Source: Micrococcaceae bacterium Sec5.8
GTDB taxonomy: Bacteria; Actinomycetota; Actinomycetes; Actinomycetales; Micrococcaceae
Reading direction: 5' to 3'
DNA: 64,000 bases
Assembly: GCA_039636775.1 (NCBI GenBank)
Contig: CP143429.1
Span: forward strand, 434,001-498,000
A program made the position numbers and the translations under genes. Each line of letters begins with the position of its first letter. Position 1 is the first letter of the stretch. Shown one piece after another: positions 44,439 to 52,599 of this stretch. The notes below the pieces were generated by a model. The model worked only from the letters and a program-made list of their open reading frames with translations. It searched no databases and was not told where the DNA came from.

Positions 44439-44597
44439 CTAGGGTTCCTTGTCCGTACCCGGAAGAGGTGCTCTCCGAAGCTCCTTGATACGGAGACGGA
44501 GGAAGATGATGACGAGCACCAAGGCGTACACAGCCAAAACTGCGACTGCCACCATCACCACCGAGTAAAGAATTCCGAGTATTCCAAACGAAATCAC
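44439..44597 (-). CDS. Small single-helix membrane protein (52 residues)
   Basis: A GTG-start frame gives ISFGILGILYSVVMVAVAVL then AVYALVLVIIFLRLRIKELRR and a short hydrophilic tail: one long transmembrane helix followed by a basic amphipathic segment. The pattern is that of a genuine small membrane protein rather than a random frame. It lies upstream of the 64-residue one on the same strand. Confidence 0.55.
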   Translation of the reverse strand: MISFGILGILYSVVMVAVAVLAVYALVLVIIFLRLRIKELRRAPLPGTDKEP

Positions 44598-44840
44598 GCT
44601 AAGCCCCCAGTCTTATATTGCGCCGGATCTACGGCACAAGTCTCAGAGGCTAGCACTGCCACCCTTTGTCTGACAGTCGACGTCGGTCCTCGTCCGCCGT
44701 ACTCATCCCCGAGAACAGCTGCTTCAACCCATAGATAGACCCGATCTGGGAGTTCTGTCAGTCCTGCGAAGACTCGCTGGGCGGGCGCTTATCTTTGTCG
44801 GCGGCCCGGAATTTGTCAAGGTGAATGAGGCCAGTGGGAG

Positions 44841-45842
44841 TTAGGCTGCGGCTTTGGTGTCGGTTTTCTCGGCTGGTTTGTTGATCCAGGCGGTATCGGG
44901 GATGGTGATGATCTTGGGGTCGTTGTTGGTGGTGAATCGTTCGGGTGTTTTTGCCCGTGCGGCGGCAAGGGTTCTGGCGCGTTCAAGGGCTTTGCCGGCG
45001 GCCAGTCCGTAGTGCACGTCTGCCGGTGTGTTGAGGCCGATTCCGGTGTGGCAATGGGTGTGGTTATACCCGTCGACGAAGGAGCCCATGAAGGCCCTCG
45101 CGTCAGGCAGGGACCCGAAGCGTTCGGGGAATATGGGGGCGAACTTCAGCGATTTGAACCAAGCCTCACTGTACGGATTGTCATTGCTGACGCGCGGACG
45201 GGAATGGGACCGGGTGATCTCCAGATCCGAGAGCAGCGCGGCGACTGTTTTGGACGTCATGGAGGTGCCACGGTCGGCGTGGACGATCTGCGGGATGCCG
45301 TGGATACCGAAGATTTCCTTCATCATTTCCACGGCCAGTTCCCCGGACTCGTGGGCATGGACGTAGGCGCCGACAATGTAGCGGGAATAGATGTCGATCA
45401 TGACGTAGCAATCGTAGTATTTGCCCTTGATCGGGCCGGCGAGCTTGGTGATGTCCCACGAAAAAACTTGCCCAGGGCCGGTCGCGACCAGCTCCGGGAC
45501 GGCCCGGGCCGGGTGGCGTGCCTGTCGGCGGCGTTCCTTGACCTGCCGGCTCTCCTCCAGAACGCGGTAGAACGTGGAGATTGAGCACAAATAGATGCCT
45601 TCATCCAGGAGCCGGGCATAAATCTGCACCGGCGGCAGATCGATGAAATCCTTCGAGTTCACGGTCGCCAGGATGTGAGCGCGCTCCGCCGCTGAGAGCT
45701 TATTTGCCGGTGCCGGGGCGGGCCGCGGGTCTTCCGCCGGGATTCGGACTTTGCGGGTCGCTGTGGCCCTGGGGACCCCGGCAATCACGGCTGCTTCCCT
45801 GGTTGGGATGTCCGCGCCGGTGAGGGCGGTGTAGGCAGACAT
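44841..45842 (-). CDS. IS3-family transposase OrfB, copy 2
   Basis: Identical 333-residue product to copy 1, with the same DDE residues (FSWDITK, IVHADRG, NPYSEAW) and no visible lesion. Identity at protein level argues for a very recent duplication. Confidence 0.92.
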   Translation of the reverse strand: MSAYTALTGADIPTREAAVIAGVPRATATRKVRIPAEDPRPAPAPANKLSAAERAHILATVNSKDFIDLPPVQIYARLLDEGIYLCSISTFYRVLEESRQVKERRRQARHPARAVPELVATGPGQVFSWDITKLAGPIKGKYYDCYVMIDIYSRYIVGAYVHAHESGELAVEMMKEIFGIHGIPQIVHADRGTSMTSKTVAALLSDLEITRSHSRPRVSNDNPYSEAWFKSLKFAPIFPERFGSLPDARAFMGSFVDGYNHTHCHTGIGLNTPADVHYGLAAGKALERARTLAAARAKTPERFTTNNDPKIITIPDTAWINKPAEKTDTKAAA

Positions 45843-46279
45843 CAGGGTTTCTTGTACCAGGGCTGCTGCTCCGCGCTTTCGGAGATATCCTCCAAAAGCA
45901 GTCGTGCTTTTTCCATAATCGACAACGCAGCTTCAGTCCGTGCCAGCTTGCGTTCACTCACCTCCAGCTGCCGGCGTAGACGACCGATTTCCGCCTGTTC
46001 AGCAGTGGGCTTGCCGATCTTTTCCCCAGGCTTCTTGCCCTCCAGGATGCCGGCGTCGCGGAGCTTGCGCCACTCGGTGATTTGGGATGAATACAGGCCC
46101 TCGCGGCGCAGGTATGCCCCGCCTCCGGTGCCGTCGTCGCAGGCCCGTTGATACGCATCCAAGTGCGCCAATTTTTGTGCCGGAGCGAACGACCTTCGAG
46201 GGGACGGCCCACCGGCGCGGGGGCCAGAATTACTCATGGATCCATCTTCCCGCACCGGGGAAATCGTGGAGATAGACAT
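45842..46279 (-). CDS. IS3-family transposase OrfA, copy 2
   Basis: Identical 145-residue product to copy 1, overlapping orfB at TGATG in the -1 frame. Confidence 0.88.
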   Translation of the reverse strand: MSISTISPVREDGSMSNSGPRAGGPSPRRSFAPAQKLAHLDAYQRACDDGTGGGAYLRREGLYSSQITEWRKLRDAGILEGKKPGEKIGKPTAEQAEIGRLRRQLEVSERKLARTEAALSIMEKARLLLEDISESAEQQPWYKKP

Positions 46280-46361
46280 TGGTGATGTTCCTGATTCTCG
46301 CCCTACAGATTAAGCGAAGTTGCTATGAGCCGCTGGCCTCATCCAACCCTGACGCGTAGGG

Positions 46362-46507
46362 GCCTTCTGCATTCCGAGGATGAGGAACGTGATGCCCACA
46401 GAGAAGAACGCAATCCAGGCCGTGGTGCCCATAAAGGTCATGGCGATCGCAACGGCCGGGAATGCACAACTGCCTCGGAGTAGAAGTAGACGATTGGTTG
46501 AAGCCAT
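46362..46507 (-). pseudogene. Membrane-protein gene fragment cut by IS copy 2
   Basis: From an ATG at 46507 the frame gives MASTNRLLLLRGSCAFPAVAI then MTFMGTTAWIAFFSVGITFLI before running into the IS end. Two hydrophobic helices are visible. The 3' part is absent, as the IS terminus interrupts it; read-through adds IS-derived residues. The true start may lie further upstream, since coding-like sequence precedes the ATG. Confidence 0.55.
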
Positions 46508-46600
46508 GACGGTCAGCGCGGGGTTCCACCGGTATTCAAAGCCGGCTCTTCCCGTGCGGGCAGTCTGCAGGCCACATAGTTCAAGCTAAAGTGTGTCCGA

Positions 46601-46849
46601 TCACGGTTCTAAACGCTTGTGCCGGGCTGGTTCGACTTCGCGGACGGATTCCAGAGCCGAGATGAGGCGGTGTGCCTTCGTCGGTGAGCTCAGCGGGTAG
46701 CTTGTTTCCACCAATGCGTCGTACTCATCCTTCAACACCAAGATCGCGGATCCACGCTTTGACGTGATCTCCACCTCGGCGCACTCGACGTTGACCCGCT
46801 CGATGAGACGGACAAGGTCGCGGCGAGCCTCGCTCGTTGTTATGGCCAT
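46601..46849 (-). CDS. Phd/YefM-family antitoxin, apparently orphan
   Basis: 82 residues with the YefM pattern MAITTSEARRDLVRLIERVN then EVEITSKRGSAILVLKDEYDALVETSYPL and a helical tail. AGGAG lies 7 bp upstream of the ATG at 46849. YefM binds the operator of its toxin-antitoxin operon and neutralises a RelE/YoeB-type RNase toxin encoded just downstream. No toxin frame follows; the next sequence is the cut membrane gene and the IS. Confidence 0.85.
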   Translation of the reverse strand: MAITTSEARRDLVRLIERVNVECAEVEITSKRGSAILVLKDEYDALVETSYPLSSPTKAHRLISALESVREVEPARHKRLEP

Positions 46850-47132
46850 CACTGGCTCCTGGTTGTACGAAACATGGTCGTCCTTGGCCTTTCGCGCCGA
46901 GGCTCTCCGGAGCAGGAATGACCGTAGCCAGCCGCAATCATTGGTTTATTCCTGTCCGTCAGGTGGGTCGCGAGCCTGGTCGGGACATGGAAGGGAGATG
47001 GAATGCCGAAGTGGCCGAGCTGGCGCATGAAGTGACCACGATTCCCGAGGGCAAGCGCGCGGAGCGTGAGCGGCAGCTAACTTCGAACTCGTCGCGTAGA
47101 TGGGGTTGCTTCATCCCACACGAACCCGGGCT

Positions 47133-47678
47133 TTAAAAATCCCCACCCGGGTAAATACCCCCGGGCAATGTGAAGCACGCAGATCCTGATGCGATACGGA
47201 TTTCGTTTGGGGCCAAGTCTTCTGCGACGATGTAGTTCTCCCCGGCACCCAGACTGATTTGAATTCGATACTTTTCGTCTACATCCAAGTCGACGGACAC
47301 TTTGGCTCCGTTCGCCCGGTAGTGGGCTTCGATGTCCTTCACGATCGGCTCTATTTTGGTTCCTTCGGCGACCGTGACGGTCGTTGAACCATTCCATTTG
47401 TGCTGGGTCTTGTTGCAGGACAGAAGCACGCCCTTCTTCTTTTGATCGATCGAGACAACAGTGTCTGTTGGGATCAGGGCGGCGATCTCCAGTTCCGTAG
47501 CTTGGGCTTTGGCCTTCGCTTCCTGCCACGTCAGTTCAGCTTTCAACGGTTCCTTCTGTGTCTTAGTAGCAGTTGGCACAGTTGACTCGGTCGAACTCAC
47601 GCTTGGGTTTCCGGCGCAACCGGCGAGCCCCATCAACCCCACCAACAGCACGACCGTTGCACCCTTCCGAGCCCTCAT
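47133..47678 (-). CDS. Lipoprotein encoded with the truncated hydrolase
   Basis: 181 residues; lipoprotein signal with LVGLMGLAGCAGNPS (lipobox LAGC). The mature part has the order of the 39.95-kb lipoprotein: TWQEAKAKAQATELEIAALI, a first Cys (VLLSCNKTQHKWNG), then IVKDIEAHYRANGAKVSVDL and a C-terminal Cys (ASGSACFTL). ATG overlaps the stop of the upstream hydrolase gene (ATGA). Similarity in layout to the first lipoprotein is my reading, not an alignment. Confidence 0.75.
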   Translation of the reverse strand: MRARKGATVVLLVGLMGLAGCAGNPSVSSTESTVPTATKTQKEPLKAELTWQEAKAKAQATELEIAALIPTDTVVSIDQKKKGVLLSCNKTQHKWNGSTTVTVAEGTKIEPIVKDIEAHYRANGAKVSVDLDVDEKYRIQISLGAGENYIVAEDLAPNEIRIASGSACFTLPGGIYPGGDF

Positions 47679-48540
47679 CGAGTCACAATTCCCAGCATGT
47701 CGTCGAGTGCCTTCTGATTGTCCTCGCTGTTGGAAGCGATGAGGTTGTAGCTGTTCATGAGGATGTTCCCTTCTTCGACGGTCTTGATCGCTCCGTTGAA
47801 TTTGTCGTCGTCGGGACCGCGGAAGTAGTGCTGTTCGAACTCATCGCGATGAATCGGGTTGTTTCCATCCGACAGAACCCCTTTGTTCGTGATGGGGTTG
47901 GTAACTCCCTGACCATGGACGAGCAGACCGTAGAAGTACAGGTTCGAGTATTCCGTAGTTGGCTGTGGTTTCCAGTCCGGGAGCATCCCGGCCCCGGCGA
48001 GGGACATCACCTTGTCATATCGGGCCCCGGCGACCTCGGAGCTGGTGACATTTGCCAGGCCCCAACTGTGCCCGATGCCGGTTTGCTCGGCACCATTCAG
48101 GTAGGGGTCAATGCGCATCCCGGACTCGAAGGATGCCAGCTGCTGCCCGGACGTGGGTGCAAGGTTCTCATCGTTCGCTTCGCTGATTCTCCCCAGGTTG
48201 GGACCGCCGGCGGTGTCCTTCTCTCCGGGGAACCGCCCATCCTTATAGACGAACGCCACCGTCCCCGACACCTCGATAATGAGGTATTTCAACACCTGCT
48301 GTACCCCGCCTGCGTAGAAGATGTTCATTCCGGTGAACGTCCGGGACCGATCCCGGCCATAGAGGTAAACCTGTACGTCCCCGGCTTCCACCTGCTTCAG
48401 GTATGCCACCTCATTTGCCAGCATTTTCGTTCGGTTCGGGTCGTGACGGGCTTGCCCGATCCCCGACAACTTCCGGGCTGTTTCCAATGTGGGACCACTG
48501 GTATATGCGCCATAGATGCACCACGAGACCCCCAGAATGC
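47675..48540 (-). pseudogene. 5'-truncated alpha/beta hydrolase
   Basis: The frame ends with a hydrolase core: QTGIGHSWGLANVTSSEVAGARYDKVMSLAGAG (nucleophile Ser in GHSWG), followed by GNNPIHRDEFEQHYF. No start is visible; the frame runs back into the tRNA-Ser terminator, where the residues are clearly artefactual. The first safe residue region is about LETARKLSGIGQARHD. An ATG at 48424 is possible but leaves only ~249 residues, far shorter than the 690-residue relative. Most likely the N-terminal two-thirds were lost. Confidence 0.6.
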
Positions 48541-48542
48541 AG

Positions 48543-48568
48543 AAAACCCCCGGTTTCCCGGGGGTTTT
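48543..48568 (-). terminator. Terminator of the tRNA-Ser gene
   Basis: CCCCCGG and CCGGGGG-type arms (AAAACCCCCGG, TTT loop, CCCGGGGGTTTT) with a following T-run on the minus strand, just 3 bp past the tRNA CCA end. Confidence 0.85.
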
Positions 48569-48571
48569 CAA

Positions 48572-48659
48572 TGGCGGTGACGGTGGGATTTGAACCCACG
48601 TTGGCTTTCACCAAACAACATTTCGAGTGTTGCACCTTCGGCCGCTCGGACACGTCACC
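48572..48659 (-). tRNA. tRNA-Ser (CGA)
   Basis: 88 nt including an encoded CCA. The acceptor stem pairs GGTGACG with CGTCACC. The anticodon stem CAACA/TGTTG encloses loop CTCGAAA (anticodon CGA, codon UCG). The long variable arm (TTGG...CCAA) and T-arm GTGGGTTCAAATCCCAC are intact. It marks the right border of the accessory region; tRNA-Ser genes are common integration sites. Confidence 0.95.
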
Positions 48660-48808
48660 AACCTGACTAGGCTACCGGAGCCGGGCGCTCTTCCACAAAA
48701 CGGCGGGAAACGGGGGTCCCCGGCGGTCCGCAGGCTGCGGACCACGGCACGCCCGGCGGCGTTCCGGACTTTCCCGCGCAGCGGCAGGCGACTAGATTCG
48801 ACAGCAAG

Positions 48809-49849
48809 ATGACTAACTCGAACACACCGCCGGCACAGCATGCCACCGCCTATTGGACCGTGGGCCCCGGGAAGGGCGAGCTCCGGCGCGGGGACCTGCC
48901 CGCCGCCGGCCCCGGTGAAGCACTGGTGCGGACGCTGTATTCGGGGATCAGCAAGGGCACCGAGATGGTGGTGCACAACGCCCGCGTGCCGGACTGCGTG
49001 GCGGATCGGATGGCCGCCCCGAACCAGGAGGGCACGTTCCCCTCGCCGGTGAAGTTCGGTTACCTCTCTGTAGGCGTCGTCGAGGACGGACCAGCCGACT
49101 GGCTGGGCAAGACTGTCTTCTGCCTGTACCCGCACCAGGACCGCTATATCGTTCCGGTGGAAAAGCTCACGGTGGTTCCCCTGGACGTGCCGGCCCGCCG
49201 CGCCGTGCTGACCGGCACGGTGGAAACGGCAGTCAACGGGATCTGGGAGGCCGGCCCCCGACTGGGCGACCGCGTCGCGGTAATCGGCGCCGGCCTCGTC
49301 GGCGGCATGGTGGCCAAACTCCTCAGCACCTTTCCGCTCGGCCGGCTGCAGCTGATCGACATCGACCCGGCCAAGGAGGAGTTCGCCGATGCGCTCGGCG
49401 TGGACTTCACCCACCCCGACGACGCCCTGGGGGACTGCGACATCGTGATCCACTGCTCCGCCTCGGAGGCAGGCCTGGCCCGCGCCCTGCAGCTCGCAGG
49501 CGACGACAGCGACATCATCGAAATGTCCTGGTACGCCGACCGCAACGCATCTGTGCCACTGGGCGAGGACTTCCATGCGCGCCGGTTGTCCATCCGCGCC
49601 AGCCAGGTGGGCGCCGTGGCCCGGGCCCGCCGCCACCGCCGCACCAACGCCGACCGGCTTCAGCTCGCCGTGTCCCTGCTGCGCGATCCGGGGTTCGAGG
49701 TTTTCCTCACCGGTACGTCCCCGTTCGCCGAGCTTCCCGACGTCGTCCAGCGGCTCTCCGACGGCCGCCTGGACGCGCTCTGCCACGTCATCGAGTACCC
49801 GGTGAGCGAAGACCCCGCCACCGAAACCACCACAGAAGCCACGAGGTAA
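48809..49849 (+). CDS. Zinc-type medium-chain dehydrogenase-like protein
   Basis: 346 residues. Early beta-rich domain with TLYSGISKGTEMVVHNARVP, then a Rossmann domain with VAVIGAGLVGGMVAKLLS and LIDIDPAKEEFADALGV. Typical catalytic zinc ligands are not obvious, so activity may differ from alcohol dehydrogenase. It is followed after 4 bp by a pterin-synthase-like gene. I know this pairing from actinobacterial genomes, where glycosyltransferase and methyltransferase genes usually follow; none is present here. Confidence 0.8.
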   Translation: MTNSNTPPAQHATAYWTVGPGKGELRRGDLPAAGPGEALVRTLYSGISKGTEMVVHNARVPDCVADRMAAPNQEGTFPSPVKFGYLSVGVVEDGPADWLGKTVFCLYPHQDRYIVPVEKLTVVPLDVPARRAVLTGTVETAVNGIWEAGPRLGDRVAVIGAGLVGGMVAKLLSTFPLGRLQLIDIDPAKEEFADALGVDFTHPDDALGDCDIVIHCSASEAGLARALQLAGDDSDIIEMSWYADRNASVPLGEDFHARRLSIRASQVGAVARARRHRRTNADRLQLAVSLLRDPGFEVFLTGTSPFAELPDVVQRLSDGRLDALCHVIEYPVSEDPATETTTEATR

Positions 49850-49853
49850 ATCC

Positions 49854-50252
49854 GTGTTCAGCTTGACCGTCCGCCGCAACTTCATGATCGCCCACAGCCT
49901 CCCGCGCCCCGCTTTCGGCCCGGCCCAGGGCATGCACGGCGCCACCTTCGTCACGGAAGTGACCTTCCGACGCCGGACGCTGAACGAGGATTCGATCGTC
50001 CTGGACATCGGCGAGGCCGGGGAGGTGCTCGACGCCATCCTGGAAGGTCTGAACTATAAGAACCTCGACGAGCACCCGGACTTTACGGCCCGGCTCAGCA
50101 CCACCGAGGCCCTCGCCCAGTACATCGCCGACGCCGTCGCCGCCAGGATCCGCACGGGCGTGGACGGGCAGGAACTGGCGGGACTGGACGTCACTTTGCG
50201 CGAGACGCCCGACGCGTGGGCGAGCTACTCGCTCGACTTCGAGGCCCACTAG
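49854..50252 (+). CDS. 6-carboxytetrahydropterin synthase-like protein (QueD/PTPS family)
   Basis: 132 residues, GTG start. The fold is recognisable: SLTVRRNFMIAHSLP with the metal-binding His, AQGMHGATFVTEV with a second His, LDIGEAGEVLDAILEGLNYKNLDEHPDF, and SYSLDFEAH at the end. In canonical enzymes three His ligands and a Cys/Asp/His relay are needed; only two His ligand positions are clear here. It probably acts with the preceding dehydrogenase. Confidence 0.78.
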   Translation: MFSLTVRRNFMIAHSLPRPAFGPAQGMHGATFVTEVTFRRRTLNEDSIVLDIGEAGEVLDAILEGLNYKNLDEHPDFTARLSTTEALAQYIADAVAARIRTGVDGQELAGLDVTLRETPDAWASYSLDFEAH

Positions 50253-50259
50253 GACCTAG

Positions 50260-50391
50260 GTGCAAGCCACAAGCCCGGTTGGCGGCGCCAAGGACCGGCA
50301 GCGGCTGGGCGCCGTGCTGCGTGAGGGCCACCGCCGGGCCGTGTTGGAGACCCTGACCCGGGAACGGCCTGCCACACGGCCGGACTCCTGA
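50260..50391 (+). pseudogene. 43-residue frame, possible remnant of a downstream cluster gene
   Basis: GTG start, reads QATSPVGGAKDRQRLGAVLR then EGHRRAVLETLTRERPATRP, an Arg/Ala/Leu-rich helix pattern with GC-rich third positions. It follows the pterin-synthase-like gene by 8 bp on the same strand, where larger genes usually continue the cluster. It may be a C-terminal remnant left after deletion. Confidence 0.3.
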
Positions 50392-50424
50392 GGACGGCGG
50401 CGCCGCCCGCACCGCAGCTCCGAC

Positions 50425-50928
50425 TCAGGGGCCGCGGTGCACGGCAAAGAACTCGCGCAACAGTGCCGCGCACTCCCGTTCCCGGACTCCGCCGTACACT
50501 TCCACCCAGTGGTTCAGCCGGCGCTCGCGGAGGACGTCGAACACTGAGCCCGCTGCCCCCGCCTTCTCGTCCCAGGCCCCGAATACCACCCGTGGAATCC
50601 GGGCCAGTACCACGGCCCCGGCGCACATGGCGCAGGGCTCCAGCGTCACCACCAGGGTGCAGTCTGCCAAGCGCCAGCCGTCGCCGGCGGTCCCGTTCCG
50701 GGCGCTGAGCTGCTTCAGCCGCGCAGCGGCCGCGCGGATGGCCACCATCTCAGCGTGCGCCGTCGGGTCCCCGAGTGCCTCGCGTTCGTTGCGCCCGCAG
50801 CCGAGCACCGAACCGTCAGGGCCCACGACGACGGCGCCGATCGGCACGTCCGCCGTCGTGAGGGCGGCACGGGCCTCGACGAGGGCCAGGCCCATCCATT
50901 CAGCATGGCGGGGCTCGGGGGAAGTCAT
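50425..50928 (-). CDS. tadA: tRNA-specific adenosine deaminase
   Basis: Converts A34 to inosine in tRNA-Arg(ACG). The 167-residue zinc enzyme has the HAE motif in PTAHAEMVAIRAAA (~58) with catalytic Glu, and the second ligand motif TLEPCAMCAGAVVLARI (~95). PIGAVVVGPDGSVLGCGRN and a C-terminal ECAALLREFFA helix complete the family pattern. It is convergent with the short remnant frame on its left and divergent from the PAP2 gene. Confidence 0.94.
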   Translation of the reverse strand: MTSPEPRHAEWMGLALVEARAALTTADVPIGAVVVGPDGSVLGCGRNEREALGDPTAHAEMVAIRAAAARLKQLSARNGTAGDGWRLADCTLVVTLEPCAMCAGAVVLARIPRVVFGAWDEKAGAAGSVFDVLRERRLNHWVEVYGGVRERECAALLREFFAVHRGP

Positions 50929-51015
50929 GGGTCAATGATAGTTTCGACGGTAAGCACGCTGCGCAGCCCGGCTGCCCGGCAACGAACCACCGGCAACGAT
51001 ATATCGGGAGAAGCC

Positions 51016-51858
51016 GTGAACACCGGAACAGAGAGCTGGCTGACGCAACGCTGGGGCAGGTGGGTGGTGCCGTACGCGGCGCTGTGGGCCACGATGCTCA
51101 TCGGAGGCGTGATAGTGGTGGTGCTGGCGTTGCTCAGCGCCGAGGTCTACGACAACGTCGTGGACGACGCCGGCCTGGCGAACCTGGACAAACCCACGCT
51201 GGGAATGATGGAGCAGTTCCGCAGCCCCGGACTCGACGCGTTTGTCACGGGCTTCACGAACATCGGCGGCGGGATCGGAATGCCCATCCTGGCCAGTATT
51301 CTCACCGCGTGGCTCATCTGGGCCAGCCGCACCTGGCGTCCGCTGATCCTGATTGGTGGCGCCGCCGCAGTCTCCGTGACGGCGACGTCCGTGGGCAAGA
51401 AACTGATCGGCAGGGCACGCCCGGATCACGCCGACGCGGTCCCGCCCTACGAATCCTCACCGTCGTTCCCGAGTGGCCACACGCTCAACACCACCGTGGT
51501 GATTGGCCTGGTGGTCTACCTCGCATGCCTGCAGATCACCCGCACCCTGGCCCGGGTGGGCCTGATCGCGGCAGGTGCGGCCTTCATTTTCGCGATGGGC
51601 ATGAGCAGGGTCTATCTCGGCCACCATTGGATGACTGACGTCATCATCGGGTGGGTGCTGGGGCTGGCCTGGGTAGGGATCGTAATCCTCGCGCACCGGC
51701 TTTTCCACGTCCTGCGGCACCGGGAACAGGCCGGGCCCGCGCCCACCTTCGACAACGAGGTCCACCTGCGCGACGGCGTCCCCGGCGATGCTGCTCCCAA
51801 GGCCAGGAACGACGCCGGCGCCCGCAGTCCCACGGGCCGGCCCCCCGCCGCCGGATGA
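51016..51858 (+). CDS. PAP2-family phosphatase (membrane)
   Basis: Six-helix lipid phosphatase of ~280 residues. The three PAP2 signatures are complete: KKLIGRARP, SFPSGHTLN and SRVYLGHHWMTD. Such enzymes remove phosphate from undecaprenyl pyrophosphate or phosphatidate. The GTG at 51016 (VNTGTESWLTQ) has GGGAGA 6-8 bp upstream; earlier in-frame starts would overlap tadA. A hydrophilic ~55-residue C-tail follows the last helix. The next gene, upp, starts 12 bp later. Confidence 0.9.
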   Translation: MNTGTESWLTQRWGRWVVPYAALWATMLIGGVIVVVLALLSAEVYDNVVDDAGLANLDKPTLGMMEQFRSPGLDAFVTGFTNIGGGIGMPILASILTAWLIWASRTWRPLILIGGAAAVSVTATSVGKKLIGRARPDHADAVPPYESSPSFPSGHTLNTTVVIGLVVYLACLQITRTLARVGLIAAGAAFIFAMGMSRVYLGHHWMTDVIIGWVLGLAWVGIVILAHRLFHVLRHREQAGPAPTFDNEVHLRDGVPGDAAPKARNDAGARSPTGRPPAAG

Positions 51859-51870
51859 TAGTTTTGACCC

Positions 51871-52506
51871 ATGCGCACTTTCGTTGTGGACCATCCGCTG
51901 GTCGCCCATAAGCTCACCGTTCTCCGGGACAAGAACACCCCGTCTCCGGTGTTCCGCCAGCTCACCGAGGAGCTCGTCACGCTGCTGGCGTACGAGGCCA
52001 CCCGCGAGGTTCGCACCGAACCGGTGACCATTGAGACGCCGGTCAGCACCACCATCGGCACGGCGTTCACCAAGCCCACGCCGCTGGTGGTCCCTATCCT
52101 GCGTGCCGGCCTCGGCATGCTCGAGGGCATGACCAAGCTGGTCCCCACCGCCGAGGTCGGGTTCCTCGGCATGGCCCGGGATGAAGAGACCCTGGACATC
52201 ATCACGTACGCCGAGCGTCTGCCGGAGGACCTCACGGACCGGCAGATCTTTGTGCTGGACCCCATGCTGGCCACGGGCGGGACGTTGCGGGAGGCCATCA
52301 AGTTCCTCTTCAAACGCGGAGCCTCCGACGTCACCTGCATCTGCCTGCTGGCCGCCCCGGAGGGACTGGCGAAGCTGGAGGAAGAACTCTCGGACGCCAA
52401 CGTCACGATCGTGCTCGCCTCCATCGACGAGAAGCTGAACGAGAAGTCTTATATCGTTCCGGGCCTGGGCGACGCCGGCGACCGGCTTTACGGCGTCGCT
52501 GGTTAG
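51871..52506 (+). CDS. upp: Uracil phosphoribosyltransferase
   Basis: Salvages uracil to UMP using PRPP. 211 residues with [18 protein letters not shown], the PRPP loop [37 protein letters not shown], and the uracil-binding C-terminus [19 protein letters not shown]. Full-length and canonical. Confidence 0.96.
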   Translation: MRTFVVDHPLVAHKLTVLRDKNTPSPVFRQLTEELVTLLAYEATREVRTEPVTIETPVSTTIGTAFTKPTPLVVPILRAGLGMLEGMTKLVPTAEVGFLGMARDEETLDIITYAERLPEDLTDRQIFVLDPMLATGGTLREAIKFLFKRGASDVTCICLLAAPEGLAKLEEELSDANVTIVLASIDEKLNEKSYIVPGLGDAGDRLYGVAG

Positions 52507-52599
52507 GCCAGCCACCCGGCCGGCCGCGGCCCCGAAGTACCTCTAAGGCGGGCTGTTTGGGACTACCGCACAGCGTGCCCCGGGACTAGCCTGAGCCGC

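Larger units (their letters stand above)
44807..46361 (-). mobile_element. IS3-family insertion sequence, copy 2 (1,555 bp, inverted)
   Basis: Reverse-complement of copy 1, same length and encoding identical OrfA and OrfB. Here the flanking direct repeat is GCC (44804-44806 and 46362-46364). Because the two copies have different 3-bp target duplications, each inserted separately rather than the pair moving as one composite unit. The copy ends inside a membrane-protein gene whose N-terminal part survives at 46362-46507. Confidence 0.92.

Noticed and set aside
40635..46361. Composite transposon moved as a single unit
   Set aside because: The outer flanks differ (TCC versus GCC) while each IS copy has its own matching target repeat, so two separate insertions explain it better.
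46978..47136. Small plus-strand frame starting MEGRWNAEVAELAHEVTT
   Set aside because: It has a plausible ribosome site but no recognisable domain and ends in the 3' region of the convergent lipoprotein gene; too weak to annotate. The gap 46850-47132 shows nothing else.
48541..48571. N-terminus of the 298-residue hydrolase frame starting MKTPGKPGV
   Set aside because: Those codons are the tRNA terminator hairpin, so they cannot be the true protein start.
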